A program made the translations under genes and the position numbers. Of a stretch of DNA of 64,000 bases, positions 34,290 through 41,871 are shown piece by piece. Under the pieces are notes generated by a model. That model worked only from the letters and a program-made list of their open reading frames with translations. It was not told the origin of the DNA and ran no database searches. Within the stretch, counting starts at the first letter, position 1, and each line of letters begins with the position of its first letter. Source of the stretch: Pyrinomonadaceae bacterium (GTDB lineage Bacteria > Acidobacteriota > Blastocatellia > Pyrinomonadales > Pyrinomonadaceae); contig JACMJZ010000029.1 of assembly GCA_014380365.1 (NCBI GenBank), forward strand, positions 124,001 to 188,000, written 5' to 3'.

Positions 34290-34553
34290 ATGGGTGCGAA
34301 GGAAATCCTATCTTACGTTGGCGGCATCGTGACCTTCGTGCTGGTCGGCTTGGCGCTGCGGCGACGAGTGCCTGAGGAGCTCGCCCTTGGAATTGGCTGG
34401 CTGGCAGCGTTTCTAATCGGCTTTCCGTTCACCCGATCCCTTTCCGCTAAGGCAGGCAAGCGACTAATGTTCGGAGAGTGGGCGGTCTTCAGTACGCTCG
34501 GAGCGTTGGCAGGCATAGCGGTAGTATTTCTTATGAAACGTTTCGGGCTCTGA
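34290..34553 (+). CDS. Small three-helix membrane protein, partner of the Cys-rich protein (possible immunity)
   Basis: An 87-residue integral membrane protein with three predicted helices: YVGGIVTFVLVGLAL, LALGIGWLAAFLIGFPF, and AVFSTLGALAGIAVVFLM. An excellent AAAAGGAGG precedes the ATG. It follows the Cys-rich secreted protein gene by 12 bases in the same direction, so they are one operon. Small membrane proteins in this position commonly give immunity to a bacteriocin; that role is inferred only. Confidence 0.65.
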   Translation: MGAKEILSYVGGIVTFVLVGLALRRRVPEELALGIGWLAAFLIGFPFTRSLSAKAGKRLMFGEWAVFSTLGALAGIAVVFLMKRFGL

Positions 34554-34563
34554 CCGCTCAAAT

Positions 34564-34606
34564 ACTGGCGAAGGGCCGCGCCTGAGAACGCGGCCTGCTC
34601 GCCAGT
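34564..34606. terminator. Bidirectional hairpin between convergent genes
   Basis: ACTGGCGA..GGCCGCG (34564-34580) pairs with CGCGGCC..TCGCCAGT (34589-34606), a near-perfect long stem just before the leuS stop at 34608. It probably ends both the bacteriocin-like operon and leuS transcripts. Confidence 0.75.
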
Positions 34607-34607
34607 G

Positions 34608-37160
34608 TTATTTCATCACGACGTTCACTAGGCGCTGGGGCACAACGATCACCTTGATCACCTCGTGGCCAGCAACCAACTCCTTAACTTTCTCGTCGTT
34701 AAGAGCTGCGGCGCGCAGTTCGTCTTCGGTCACTTCGGGCGAAGTCAAAAGCCGCGAACGCAACTTCCCATTTACCTGAATCGGAATCTCCAGCTCTTCA
34801 CGCCGTGCCAACTCCGCATCAGCTTGCGGCCAACGTCCGGAACCGAGCAGCCCGCCCTGATGGCCCAACGATTCCCACATCTCCTCAGCTACGTGCGGCG
34901 AAAAAGGCGCCAGCATGGTCACTAACGACTCCAACGCTTCACGCACTGCAAAAATGTCTGCCGAAGAAGCCCCGGCCGGATCCGCGTTGAAGTCACTTAA
35001 CTCATTGAATAACTCCATCAGCGCCGCGACGATGGTGTTCAGATGCAACCCTTCAAAGTCGCTGGTGACCTTCGCTATCGTCTGATGTGTCTTGCGTCGC
35101 AAAGCTCGCGCAGCTGGACTAAACTCTTCCGCTCCGTCCGTATCAGCAGCGCCGGCAGACAGCCGCTCATGCCAGCGACCGACCATCGTGTAAACGCGCC
35201 GGATGAATCTCACCGCGCCTTCAATGCCCGACTCCAACCAGCGCAACTCGTTCTCGACTGGCGCGGCAAACAGAATGAACAGCCGCGCAGCATCCGCACC
35301 AAACGCCGCAATCATCTCGTCGGGATCGACGCCGTTGCCGAGACTCTTCGACATCGCCTTCCAGTCGTCAGTTCCTTCGACGCGATTCGTAACCATTCCC
35401 TGCGTCAGCAACCTCTTCACGGGCTCGTCAAATGAAACAAGACCGAGGTCGCGCATAAACTTCGTCCAGAAACGCGTGTAAATCAGGTGCATCACGGCGT
35501 GGGAATCGCCGCCGATGTACTGGTCGACCGGCGTCCACTGCGCGGCGATCTCCGGATCGAATGGCATGTCCTCATTGCGCGGATCGCAGTAGCGGAAAAA
35601 GTACCAGGATGAATCAACGAACGTGTCCATCGTGTCCGTTTCGCGTTTCGCCGCGCCGCCGCACTTCGGGCAGGTCGTGTTAACAAAGTCCGCCACGCCG
35701 GCGAGCGGCGCTCCCGTCCCGGTGAATGCCGCGGACTCCGGCAACACCACCGGCAGTTGATCGTAAGGAACAGGAACCATGCCGCACTTTTCGCAGTAGA
35801 TCATTGGCACCGGCGCACCCCAGAAGCGCTGCCGCGACACGCCCCAATCGCGAATGCGATAAGTGACAGCGGCTTCACCAAAGCCATGTTTATGAGCGTG
35901 CTTCGCCATTTCCTTCATTGCGTCGCCGGAAAGTTTCCCGCTCCAGTCGCCGGAGTTAACCAGGATGCCGTAGTCGGTAAACGCATGCGGCATCGCGATG
36001 GACTGGTCCGCGCTCAACGAGTCGTGCACGATCGACTCCTGGCTGTGCGAGATGCGTTCAATTACGCGATGGATGGGCAACGAATACTTTTGCGCAAACT
36101 CAAAATCGCGTTCGTCGTGCGCCGGCACGCTCATCACAGCGCCTGTGCCGTATTCCATCATGACGTAGTTGGCAACCCAAACCGGAACCGTCTCGCCGCT
36201 GAAAGGATTGATAGCCAAGACCCCAGTGTTGATTCCCTCCTTCGGCGCCTCTTCTTCGCGCGCGCGACTGGCCGTTTCCGCCCTCACCTTCCGGGCAAAC
36301 GCCTCGACGTCGTTCTTCAACGAGGATCCTTCGAGCAACTCATCAAGCAGCGGATGCTCAGCTGAGATCGCGATCGCAGTCGCCCCATAGATCGTGTCGA
36401 TGCGGGTCGTGAACACACGGATTTTCTTTTTGCTGTCCTTAACCGCGAAGTCGACATAGGCGCCTTCGCTGCGCCCGACCCAATCGCGCTGCCGCTTCAA
36501 CACTTTCTCCGGCCAGGCGCTTTCAATTTGCTTGATGTCCGCAACGAGTTGCTCAGCGTATTCCGTGATGCGCAGAAACCACTGCTCCAGATCTCGTTTT
36601 TCCACGGCCGCGCCACAACGCCAACAGATGCCGCCCGCCGATTGTTCATTGGAGAGCACAGTGCCTTCCTTTGGACACCAGTTAACCGGCGACAGTTTTT
36701 TGTAGGCGAGGTTACGCTCATGCATTTTCAGGAAGAACCACTGGTCCCATTTGTAGAACTCGGGACGATGCGCCGCAATTTCGCGCGACCAGTCGTAGCT
36801 AATCCCCAGCCGCTGCATCTGTCCGCGCATGTGGGCAATGTTTTCTTCAGTCCAATCACGAGGGTTAACGCCCCGTTTGATGGCCGCCTGTTCAGCGGGC
36901 TGCCCAAAACTGTCCCAACCGATCGGATGCATCACGTTGAATCCCTGCAAGCGCTTGTACCAGGCGAGGGCATCGCCGATTGAGTAGTTGCGCACGTGGC
37001 CCATGTGCAGAAAGCCTGACGGGTAAGGAAGCATCTCGAGGCAGTAAAACTTCGGACGCGGATCGTCCGTCCGCGCCTCAAATGCCTGCGACTCTTGCCA
37101 ATGCCGTTGCCACTTCTTTTCGATATGTTCTGGAAAATATTTTTCGTCCATGTGCTTCAC
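34608..37160 (-). CDS. leuS: Leucyl-tRNA synthetase
   Basis: Charges tRNA-Leu; cytoplasmic. The 850-residue length is normal for the bacterial enzyme. The HIGH motif reads HMGH in PYPSGFLHMGHVRNYSIGD (about 46-64), and KMSKS reads KAMSKS near residue 604. The editing domain is present (GINTGVLAINPFSGETVPVW and the GTGAVMSVPAHDERD motif). Zinc cysteines are visible in CPKEGTVL..CWRCG and YCEKCG..CPKCGG. No leucine T-box or attenuator is recognisable in the 273 bases upstream. Confidence 0.97.
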   Translation of the reverse strand: MKHMDEKYFPEHIEKKWQRHWQESQAFEARTDDPRPKFYCLEMLPYPSGFLHMGHVRNYSIGDALAWYKRLQGFNVMHPIGWDSFGQPAEQAAIKRGVNPRDWTEENIAHMRGQMQRLGISYDWSREIAAHRPEFYKWDQWFFLKMHERNLAYKKLSPVNWCPKEGTVLSNEQSAGGICWRCGAAVEKRDLEQWFLRITEYAEQLVADIKQIESAWPEKVLKRQRDWVGRSEGAYVDFAVKDSKKKIRVFTTRIDTIYGATAIAISAEHPLLDELLEGSSLKNDVEAFARKVRAETASRAREEEAPKEGINTGVLAINPFSGETVPVWVANYVMMEYGTGAVMSVPAHDERDFEFAQKYSLPIHRVIERISHSQESIVHDSLSADQSIAMPHAFTDYGILVNSGDWSGKLSGDAMKEMAKHAHKHGFGEAAVTYRIRDWGVSRQRFWGAPVPMIYCEKCGMVPVPYDQLPVVLPESAAFTGTGAPLAGVADFVNTTCPKCGGAAKRETDTMDTFVDSSWYFFRYCDPRNEDMPFDPEIAAQWTPVDQYIGGDSHAVMHLIYTRFWTKFMRDLGLVSFDEPVKRLLTQGMVTNRVEGTDDWKAMSKSLGNGVDPDEMIAAFGADAARLFILFAAPVENELRWLESGIEGAVRFIRRVYTMVGRWHERLSAGAADTDGAEEFSPAARALRRKTHQTIAKVTSDFEGLHLNTIVAALMELFNELSDFNADPAGASSADIFAVREALESLVTMLAPFSPHVAEEMWESLGHQGGLLGSGRWPQADAELARREELEIPIQVNGKLRSRLLTSPEVTEDELRAAALNDEKVKELVAGHEVIKVIVVPQRLVNVVMK

Positions 37161-37434
37161 CTGATATAACTCTACCTCAACCCGGCACTCTCGTGCCCCA
37201 CAAAGCTGCGACCCAAGTAAGAGCCGCGGCCATTACAATATTAACTTGTGCAGTAGATTTCGCCGCTTCGCCAAGCCGCGCGTCAGAGTGCGCCGCGGCG
37301 CTGAAGCGGCACCGTTAGGAGGAGTTTGTTAAGTGGGTTCTGTCGAGCTACGGTCATGGAGGTATTCTAGTAAACATGATGAATGCTGTCTAGCATTCAC
37401 TTGATCCGTCTTATGGCAAGTTTCGCCGTGCCGC

Positions 37435-37731
37435 TCATGGAGTGCTCCGCTGATGCTCTTTCATGTACGCGCGCAAGAGAGAGTTTATTCTTGTCTGGTA
37501 TCCCGGACCCTGCTTCTTGTACCAATCAACAACGTCGCTATCCACCCGCAGCGTTAGCTGCTTCTTGCGTGGTATCGGCTTGAAGTTTCGTCGCAAGACC
37601 GCACGCGAAAACATTTCCGGTGTCGCTTCCGGTATGTCGGAGAAATCTATGTCCTTGTCGGTCATCGCATCTATGCGTTTCCAATCAGTCTGATCAGTCT
37701 CTGCTTTCTTTGTAGTAGACCTCTTCTTCAT
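37435..37731 (-). CDS. brnA: BrnA family antitoxin
   Basis: A 98-residue antitoxin and likely repressor of a type II module. The N-terminal half is charged and probably wraps the toxin; the C-terminal part (KKQLTLRVDSDVVDWYKKQG, then YQTRINSLLRAYMKEH) is a ribbon-helix-helix DNA-binding domain as in BrnA. It overlaps the brnT 3' end by 38 bases (37694-37731), giving the usual toxin-first order of BrnT/BrnA. Confidence 0.9.
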   Translation of the reverse strand: MKKRSTTKKAETDQTDWKRIDAMTDKDIDFSDIPEATPEMFSRAVLRRNFKPIPRKKQLTLRVDSDVVDWYKKQGPGYQTRINSLLRAYMKEHQRSTP

Positions 37732-37969
37732 CCTTCGATGCCTTTCTGACCGATATTATTCTGGTAACTTCGTCAGTCTCCGTATGGGAAATTGCCACAA
37801 CCCTTCCGTCGAGCAGGCCAACCGTGAGGAAACGAATCTCACCATACTCGAACCTATCATCCAGAAGAGTAAGTGCGTCACTAGCGAAAATCTCCTCGAC
37901 CCTCAGAAAGTCGATCCCGTGGCGCCGGAGATTGCGATGCCGTTTGGCTTCGTCCCACTCAAATCGCAT
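37694..37969 (-). CDS. brnT: BrnT family ribonuclease toxin
   Basis: A 91-residue toxin of the BrnT (RelE-fold) family that cleaves RNA and arrests growth. Family motifs are FEWDEAKRHRNLRRHGIDF at the N-terminus, EIRFLTVGLLDGRVVAISHT in the middle, and TRIISVRKASKDEEEVYYK at the end, with the conserved Arg and Lys/His positions. The start ATG is at 37969, only a few bases after a probable promoter, so the message may be almost leaderless. Confidence 0.92.
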   Translation of the reverse strand: MRFEWDEAKRHRNLRRHGIDFLRVEEIFASDALTLLDDRFEYGEIRFLTVGLLDGRVVAISHTETDEVTRIISVRKASKDEEEVYYKESRD

Positions 37970-37973
37970 ATTA

Positions 37974-38003
37974 AGTGTAGTTACAGGCTGTAGTGACAGT
38001 CAA
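37974..38003 (-). promoter_or_regulatory. Candidate brnTA promoter with palindromic operator
   Basis: Minus-strand TTGACT (plus 37998-38003) and TACACT (plus 37974-37979) are 18 bases apart. The spacer carries the perfect 11-base palindrome TACAGGCTGTA (37982-37992), a natural site for autoregulation by BrnA. Confidence 0.5.
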
Positions 38004-38185
38004 ATACGAGCTTATCGTCCACGGATCAAAGATTCATTTACGGCCTCTGGCTGCTGGCGTCAATACTCGTCATTGCACACGCGAGGGAGATGCGTTACAA
38101 AACTTCATTCATCTGACTTTACGAGTCTGTCCTTAATGTCGAGTCAATGCTCCGCTTTATTGAGGACTGAATAAAGGAGAATTAA

Positions 38186-39100
38186 ATGAAACAATTGCTT
38201 TCATCGGCGCTAGTGGCAGTGATGTTGACGCTCGGACTCCAGGCGCAGACGGCGACGGACTCTGCTGAGCTTACGAATCTGCTGAAAGAATTCCTGGCCG
38301 GAGCGTCGCGTAACGACGCGAGCGTGCACGATCGCTTCTGGGCAGAGGATTTGATCTACACCGGCTCGGGTGGGCGGCGACGCGGCAAGGCCGAGATCAT
38401 GCGCGATGTGCGCTCAGCACCCGCTCCTAAACCTACTGATCCAAAAACCACTTATTCGGCGGAAGACATTCGCATCCAGCAATATGGGAACACCGCGATC
38501 GTCGCCTTCCGTCTGGTTGGCACAACCGAACAGAACGGGAAGGCCGAGGTCATGAGTTTCCTGAACAGCGGAACTCTTCTCAAGCGAAACGGGAAATGGC
38601 AGGTTGTCAGTTGGCAAGCGACCAAAATTCCCGCCCCGGAAGCTGACGTCAAAACCGAGGACAAAGCAGCAGTTTCCAGTGCAACCCAAAAGGAGACAGC
38701 GGTGACCAAACACGCAAGCGGAGCGTTTGACGTAAAGATGAATCCTCAGGTGGATGAAAAGGGAGAACCAACCGTGGGCAGGATGTCACTCGACAAACAG
38801 TTTCATGGTGACCTGGAAGCTGTCAGCAAAGGACAAATGCTGGCCGTGATGACAGAGGTCAACGGCTCGGCCGGTTACGTCGCGATGGAACGGGTAAACG
38901 GAAGGCTTCACGGCCGCAGCGGCACCTTCGCGCTGCAGCACAGTGGCACCATGACGCGTGGCACGCCGCAACTCGTTATCACAGTTGTAACAGATTCCGG
39001 CACCGGTGAGCTGGCTGGATTAACCGGCAAGATGACAATCAACATCGTCGATGGAAAACACTTCTACGAGTTTAACTACACGCTCGCCAAATCGAATTGA
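38186..39100 (+). CDS. Secreted protein: SnoaL/DUF4440 domain plus DUF3224 domain
   Basis: A 304-residue exported protein. The signal peptide MKQLLSSALVAVMLTLGLQA is followed by an NTF2-like DUF4440 domain (LTNLLKEFLAGASRNDASVH, then FWAEDLIYTGSGGRRRGKAE and WQVVSWQATK, about 25-150) and a DUF3224 domain (about 165-304: ASGAFDVKMNP, GRMSLDKQFHGDLEA, TFALQHSGTMTRG, ELAGLTGKMTI). Both folds are small ligand-binding barrels; no substrate is known. The fusion of the two is unusual to me. AAAGGAGAA precedes the ATG. Confidence 0.85.
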   Translation: MKQLLSSALVAVMLTLGLQAQTATDSAELTNLLKEFLAGASRNDASVHDRFWAEDLIYTGSGGRRRGKAEIMRDVRSAPAPKPTDPKTTYSAEDIRIQQYGNTAIVAFRLVGTTEQNGKAEVMSFLNSGTLLKRNGKWQVVSWQATKIPAPEADVKTEDKAAVSSATQKETAVTKHASGAFDVKMNPQVDEKGEPTVGRMSLDKQFHGDLEAVSKGQMLAVMTEVNGSAGYVAMERVNGRLHGRSGTFALQHSGTMTRGTPQLVITVVTDSGTGELAGLTGKMTINIVDGKHFYEFNYTLAKSN

Positions 39101-39132
39101 AACGGAAGCTAGCTTAATCATATGCAGAACCG

Positions 39133-39224
39133 CGAGCGGTAGCGAGCGGATGCAGCCTTCAACTTGGGAGACATTAGGAACAATACTTACTGTCAGGTTG
39201 GACATTAATCCTCGCTACCGCTCG
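39133..39224. repeat. 14-bp inverted repeat, CGAGCGGTAGCGAG family
   Basis: Arms 39133-39146 (CGAGCGGTAGCGAG) and 39211-39224 are exact complements, 64 bases apart, in the gap after the DUF3224 gene. Confidence 0.65.
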
Positions 39225-39295
39225 GCCAAACCCGTGACACTTGGATAATATGATCCGGCAGAAAACCTTCCGACGAACTCCGACGCAGTAAACGG

Positions 39296-39673
39296 ATGAG
39301 CAAAATCCTTTCAACCCTTGTATCGCCAACCGGGTTGCTCTACATCTTCGTTGCTCTCACCCAGGTGGCCCAGGGAGTCTATTTGGCAAGCGACTTTGAG
39401 CCGAACCCTGCTTTGACTCTCCTATACACCTTCGGCTTTATTTGGATTATCGGCTGGTGGCTGATGACTGACAGCCGAAAGCGCGAGGTCAAATGGGTCT
39501 TCGACATGGGCCTTTTCCTTTACCTCGCCTGGCCCTTTGTCATGCCCTACTATTTGATCAAGACGCGAGGCGCGAGAGGATTGTTGGTGATCCTGGGTTT
39601 CGTTGGGGCTTACGTCGGTTCGCTAATCTTGGGGGCGACACTCTACGTGCTCCTTGTTCCAACGGTTGCCTGA
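39296..39673 (+). CDS. Small membrane protein of unknown function
   Basis: A 125-residue protein with four predicted membrane helices (GLLYIFVALTQVAQGVY, LLYTFGFIWIIGWWLM, GLFLYLAWPFVMPYYLI, LLVILGFVGAYVGSLIL). I do not recognise the family. It is followed after 44 bases by a methyltransferase-like membrane protein in the same direction. Confidence 0.65.
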   Translation: MSKILSTLVSPTGLLYIFVALTQVAQGVYLASDFEPNPALTLLYTFGFIWIIGWWLMTDSRKREVKWVFDMGLFLYLAWPFVMPYYLIKTRGARGLLVILGFVGAYVGSLILGATLYVLLVPTVA

Positions 39674-39717
39674 CCAGGTGATGCAGAGATCGCAGTAGCC
39701 CAACCGTAAGGGAGGGC

Positions 39718-40356
39718 GTGCGTAACTTCGGACGAACAATGCAAGACTTCTTCGACTACTTTCAGATCGCCAGCGTAATCATCTTTCTGCTGATTCTTGT
39801 GGGAAGGGCGACGTACCTGCGACTCAGACGAAACATCAATCCCATCGCGATTGGAGGAGGCAAGAAGGGACTCGTGCTGGCGGTGGAGTTGATCAGCTTC
39901 TCCGGCTTGGTCGTGTGGATGGTTGAGATCTTCTTGTACGCGTTTCATTGCGACTCTCGCATTTTCCCTTCGCCGCTGGATACGCAGTTGATTAATTCAT
40001 CGCCGGCAAAGCTCATCGGCGTTGCGCTGGTCACTTTCGGCCTGATCATCTTCGTATTGGCGTTTGTCTCTTTCGGAGACTCCTGGCGCGTGGGCTTCGA
40101 CGTGAAAACGCCGGGCGCGCTGGTCACCACCGGACTCTTCGCAGTTACCCGCAATCCGATTTATGTCTTCCTCGACCTCTGGTTCCTCGGCATCTTTCTA
40201 ATCAATGGCACGCTGATATTTCTAATCTTCGCTGCGTTGGCCTTCGCCGCAATCCATTGGCAGATACTTCAGGAAGAACGCTTCCTAACGAAGCTCTATG
40301 GTCAACCATATCAGGATTACTGCGAGCGGGCCGGAAGATATTTTTCCCTGCAGTGA
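39718..40356 (+). CDS. Isoprenylcysteine/phospholipid methyltransferase-like membrane protein (ICMT/PEMT)
   Basis: A 212-residue integral membrane protein with about five helices. The C-terminal ICMT/PEMT signature is VTTGLFAVTRNPIYVFLDLW followed by the late motif LQEERFLTKLYGQPYQDYCE, which forms the SAM and substrate site in this superfamily. Bacterial members methylate unknown lipids or small molecules. The start is uncertain: GTG 39718 is only 2 bases after a GGAGG, and ATG 39739 is an alternative. Confidence 0.8.
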   Translation: MRNFGRTMQDFFDYFQIASVIIFLLILVGRATYLRLRRNINPIAIGGGKKGLVLAVELISFSGLVVWMVEIFLYAFHCDSRIFPSPLDTQLINSSPAKLIGVALVTFGLIIFVLAFVSFGDSWRVGFDVKTPGALVTTGLFAVTRNPIYVFLDLWFLGIFLINGTLIFLIFAALAFAAIHWQILQEERFLTKLYGQPYQDYCERAGRYFSLQ

Positions 40357-40407
40357 GCTTTGCTTCCCTGCGCTGGCGAACGAGTGACACGCGCATCTTG
40401 CGAGAAA

Positions 40408-40456
40408 GTGGCACGCGCATCCTGCGCGTGATTCACGGGCGTGACGCCCGTGCACT
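40408..40456. repeat. GGCACGCGCATCTTGCGCGTG double-hairpin repeat (copy 2)
   Basis: CACGCGCATCCTGCGCGTG followed by CACGGGCGTGACGCCCGTG, as at 23459-23509; a partial extra unit precedes it at 40384. Confidence 0.75.
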
Positions 40457-40499
40457 TCTTCAAACTGCACCAGTCCCGAATTCGGCCTGCCGGAGCGTG

Positions 40500-40592
40500 G
40501 TAACGCAAACTGTTAGTTTGCGATGGTTGGTCGGCACTCGGTAGCGGGCTTTAATAACGCTCGCTAGGACACAGACTAACAGTTTGCGTTAC
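40500..40592. repeat. 20-bp inverted repeat GTAACGCAAACTGTTAGTTT
   Basis: The arm at 40500-40519 pairs with the arm at 40573-40592 apart from the last one or two bases. The spacer has a smaller TAGCG..CGCTA palindrome. Together with the element at 40408-40456 it occupies the 359-base gap 40357-40715. Confidence 0.7.
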
Positions 40593-40715
40593 ACGCGTCT
40601 TAGATTCGCCGCGCGTGCGTTCCCGCCAGAACGCTGTACTGATTTCAAAGAGGTAGATATACTCACTCGCACACTCAGACCCACGGTTAGTGATTCCCAT
40701 ATACAGGAGGCGAAT

Positions 40716-41102
40716 ATGAGTAGCAACGAGTTACCGAGAGTTCGTGCCACCGTCTATAAGGTAATAGTAAATCACGAGGGGCAGTATTCAATCTGGCCGG
40801 CAGACAGGGAGAATGCGCTCGGATGGAACGATGTTGGGAAGAAAGGAACCAGGGCCGAATGCCTGGCCTACATAAAAGAGGTCTGGACCGACATGAGGCC
40901 ATTGAGTGCGCGAAAAGAGATGGATGAACTGGGCCAGACCCACGACAACACAAAGTATGAGCTGGTCGTTGAGGAGGGTGAGGTGTTTTCAATCTGGCCC
41001 GCGGATCGAGAGAATGCAAGAAGGACAGGCCAAACCGGGTCGGCCGCAGACTGCCTCGAATACCTGAGCAAGGCCCTTGGGGAGCGAGGCCCGGTTAAGT
41101 AG
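40716..41102 (+). CDS. Tandem MbtH-like protein
   Basis: A 128-residue soluble protein. The first half (about 10-68) is a clear MbtH domain: [20 protein letters not shown], then [26 protein letters not shown]. MbtH proteins bind and activate NRPS adenylation domains. The second half (about 78-125) is a degenerate copy: [20 protein letters not shown], then [13 protein letters not shown], lacking the Trp-containing GW and WTDMRP motifs. SIWPADREN is identical in both copies. No NRPS gene lies in this window. The ATG 40716 has an ideal AGGAGG upstream; the longer frame from 40584 is rejected. Confidence 0.85.
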   Translation: MSSNELPRVRATVYKVIVNHEGQYSIWPADRENALGWNDVGKKGTRAECLAYIKEVWTDMRPLSARKEMDELGQTHDNTKYELVVEEGEVFSIWPADRENARRTGQTGSAADCLEYLSKALGERGPVK

Positions 41103-41417
41103 TCATCGTGGGCGCGCCCTCGAGAGCCATTGGGCGCTTGCCCGGATGCGGCCGGCGCCGTTGTCATGCATGAGTTATCGCACTTCACGATACGCTCAAG
41201 CCCGCCAGGATCGAGGGAGGGATGGTTGACAAATACAGTGACAACAATCCACTTCCAAACACCGTTCGGCTAGGCAAAATGCAAATAAGCCCCGACTGGG
41301 TCGGATGTTCGGTTATAGATGACTTGCATGAATCATCGTGGGCCACCTGCAAAGTGCTAATTGAAGGTTGTCGTTGATTTTCGAAACTGACGCGGAAGGG
41401 CATGGCTAACTAAGAGC
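41103..41417. other. Gene-free stretch after the MbtH-like gene
   Basis: 315 bases without a convincing gene. A 72-codon frame on the minus strand (41185-41403) has no ribosome site or family character. No long palindrome is seen here, unlike most neighbouring gaps. Confidence 0.4.
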
Positions 41418-41762
41418 ATGGATAAAACTGGGTTGACGGTTGAGTCTCTCAAGCTGCTGCAGGATTGGAGCAAGTGGCTCGTCACGCTCGAGACGGCTAT
41501 CTGCGCAGCGCTATGGCCGAAGCTGACCGGCGGCGGCGAGCCGCCAGCTTCTCTTTACCTAGGCTGGATGATGTTTTGGGCTTCGATTGTTACTGCCGCC
41601 ATTCTGCTGATCTCCATCTCCGTCTACGTGCGTCGGGTGGATACGTCAGGCGAGAGTGATTTTAGGAAGGTCCGGGTTTTAGTTGGGATTGAGTACGCAT
41701 TTTTTCTAGGCGGATTGTTCTGCTTCGCCTGGCGGCTGGCGCAGGTGTGGCTAAGCTCGTAA
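41418..41762 (+). CDS. Small membrane protein of unknown function
   Basis: A 114-residue protein with about three membrane segments (LVTLETAICAALWPKL is amphipathic; WMMFWASIVTAAILLISISV and VGIEYAFFLGGLFCFAW are clear helices). No family is recognised. It stands alone, convergent with the large secreted protein gene at 41872. Confidence 0.55.
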   Translation: MDKTGLTVESLKLLQDWSKWLVTLETAICAALWPKLTGGGEPPASLYLGWMMFWASIVTAAILLISISVYVRRVDTSGESDFRKVRVLVGIEYAFFLGGLFCFAWRLAQVWLSS

Positions 41763-41871
41763 CGGATCAAGAGCAGCCGAACGATCCACGAATTACACGA
41801 GATGACTCGAACTAGCGATCGCAACTTCGTGTCGCTGGTGCAGGTTCGCGTTTACTTTTTCCGACAGTCGG

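Noticed and set aside
35757-36365. 202-codon open frame antisense to leuS
   Set aside because: Shadow frame in a GC-rich gene; leuS motifs are unambiguous on the other strand.
40584-40715. N-terminal extension of the MbtH-like protein
   Set aside because: The ATG at 40716 has an ideal AGGAGG and begins at the domain; the extension starts within a palindromic repeat.
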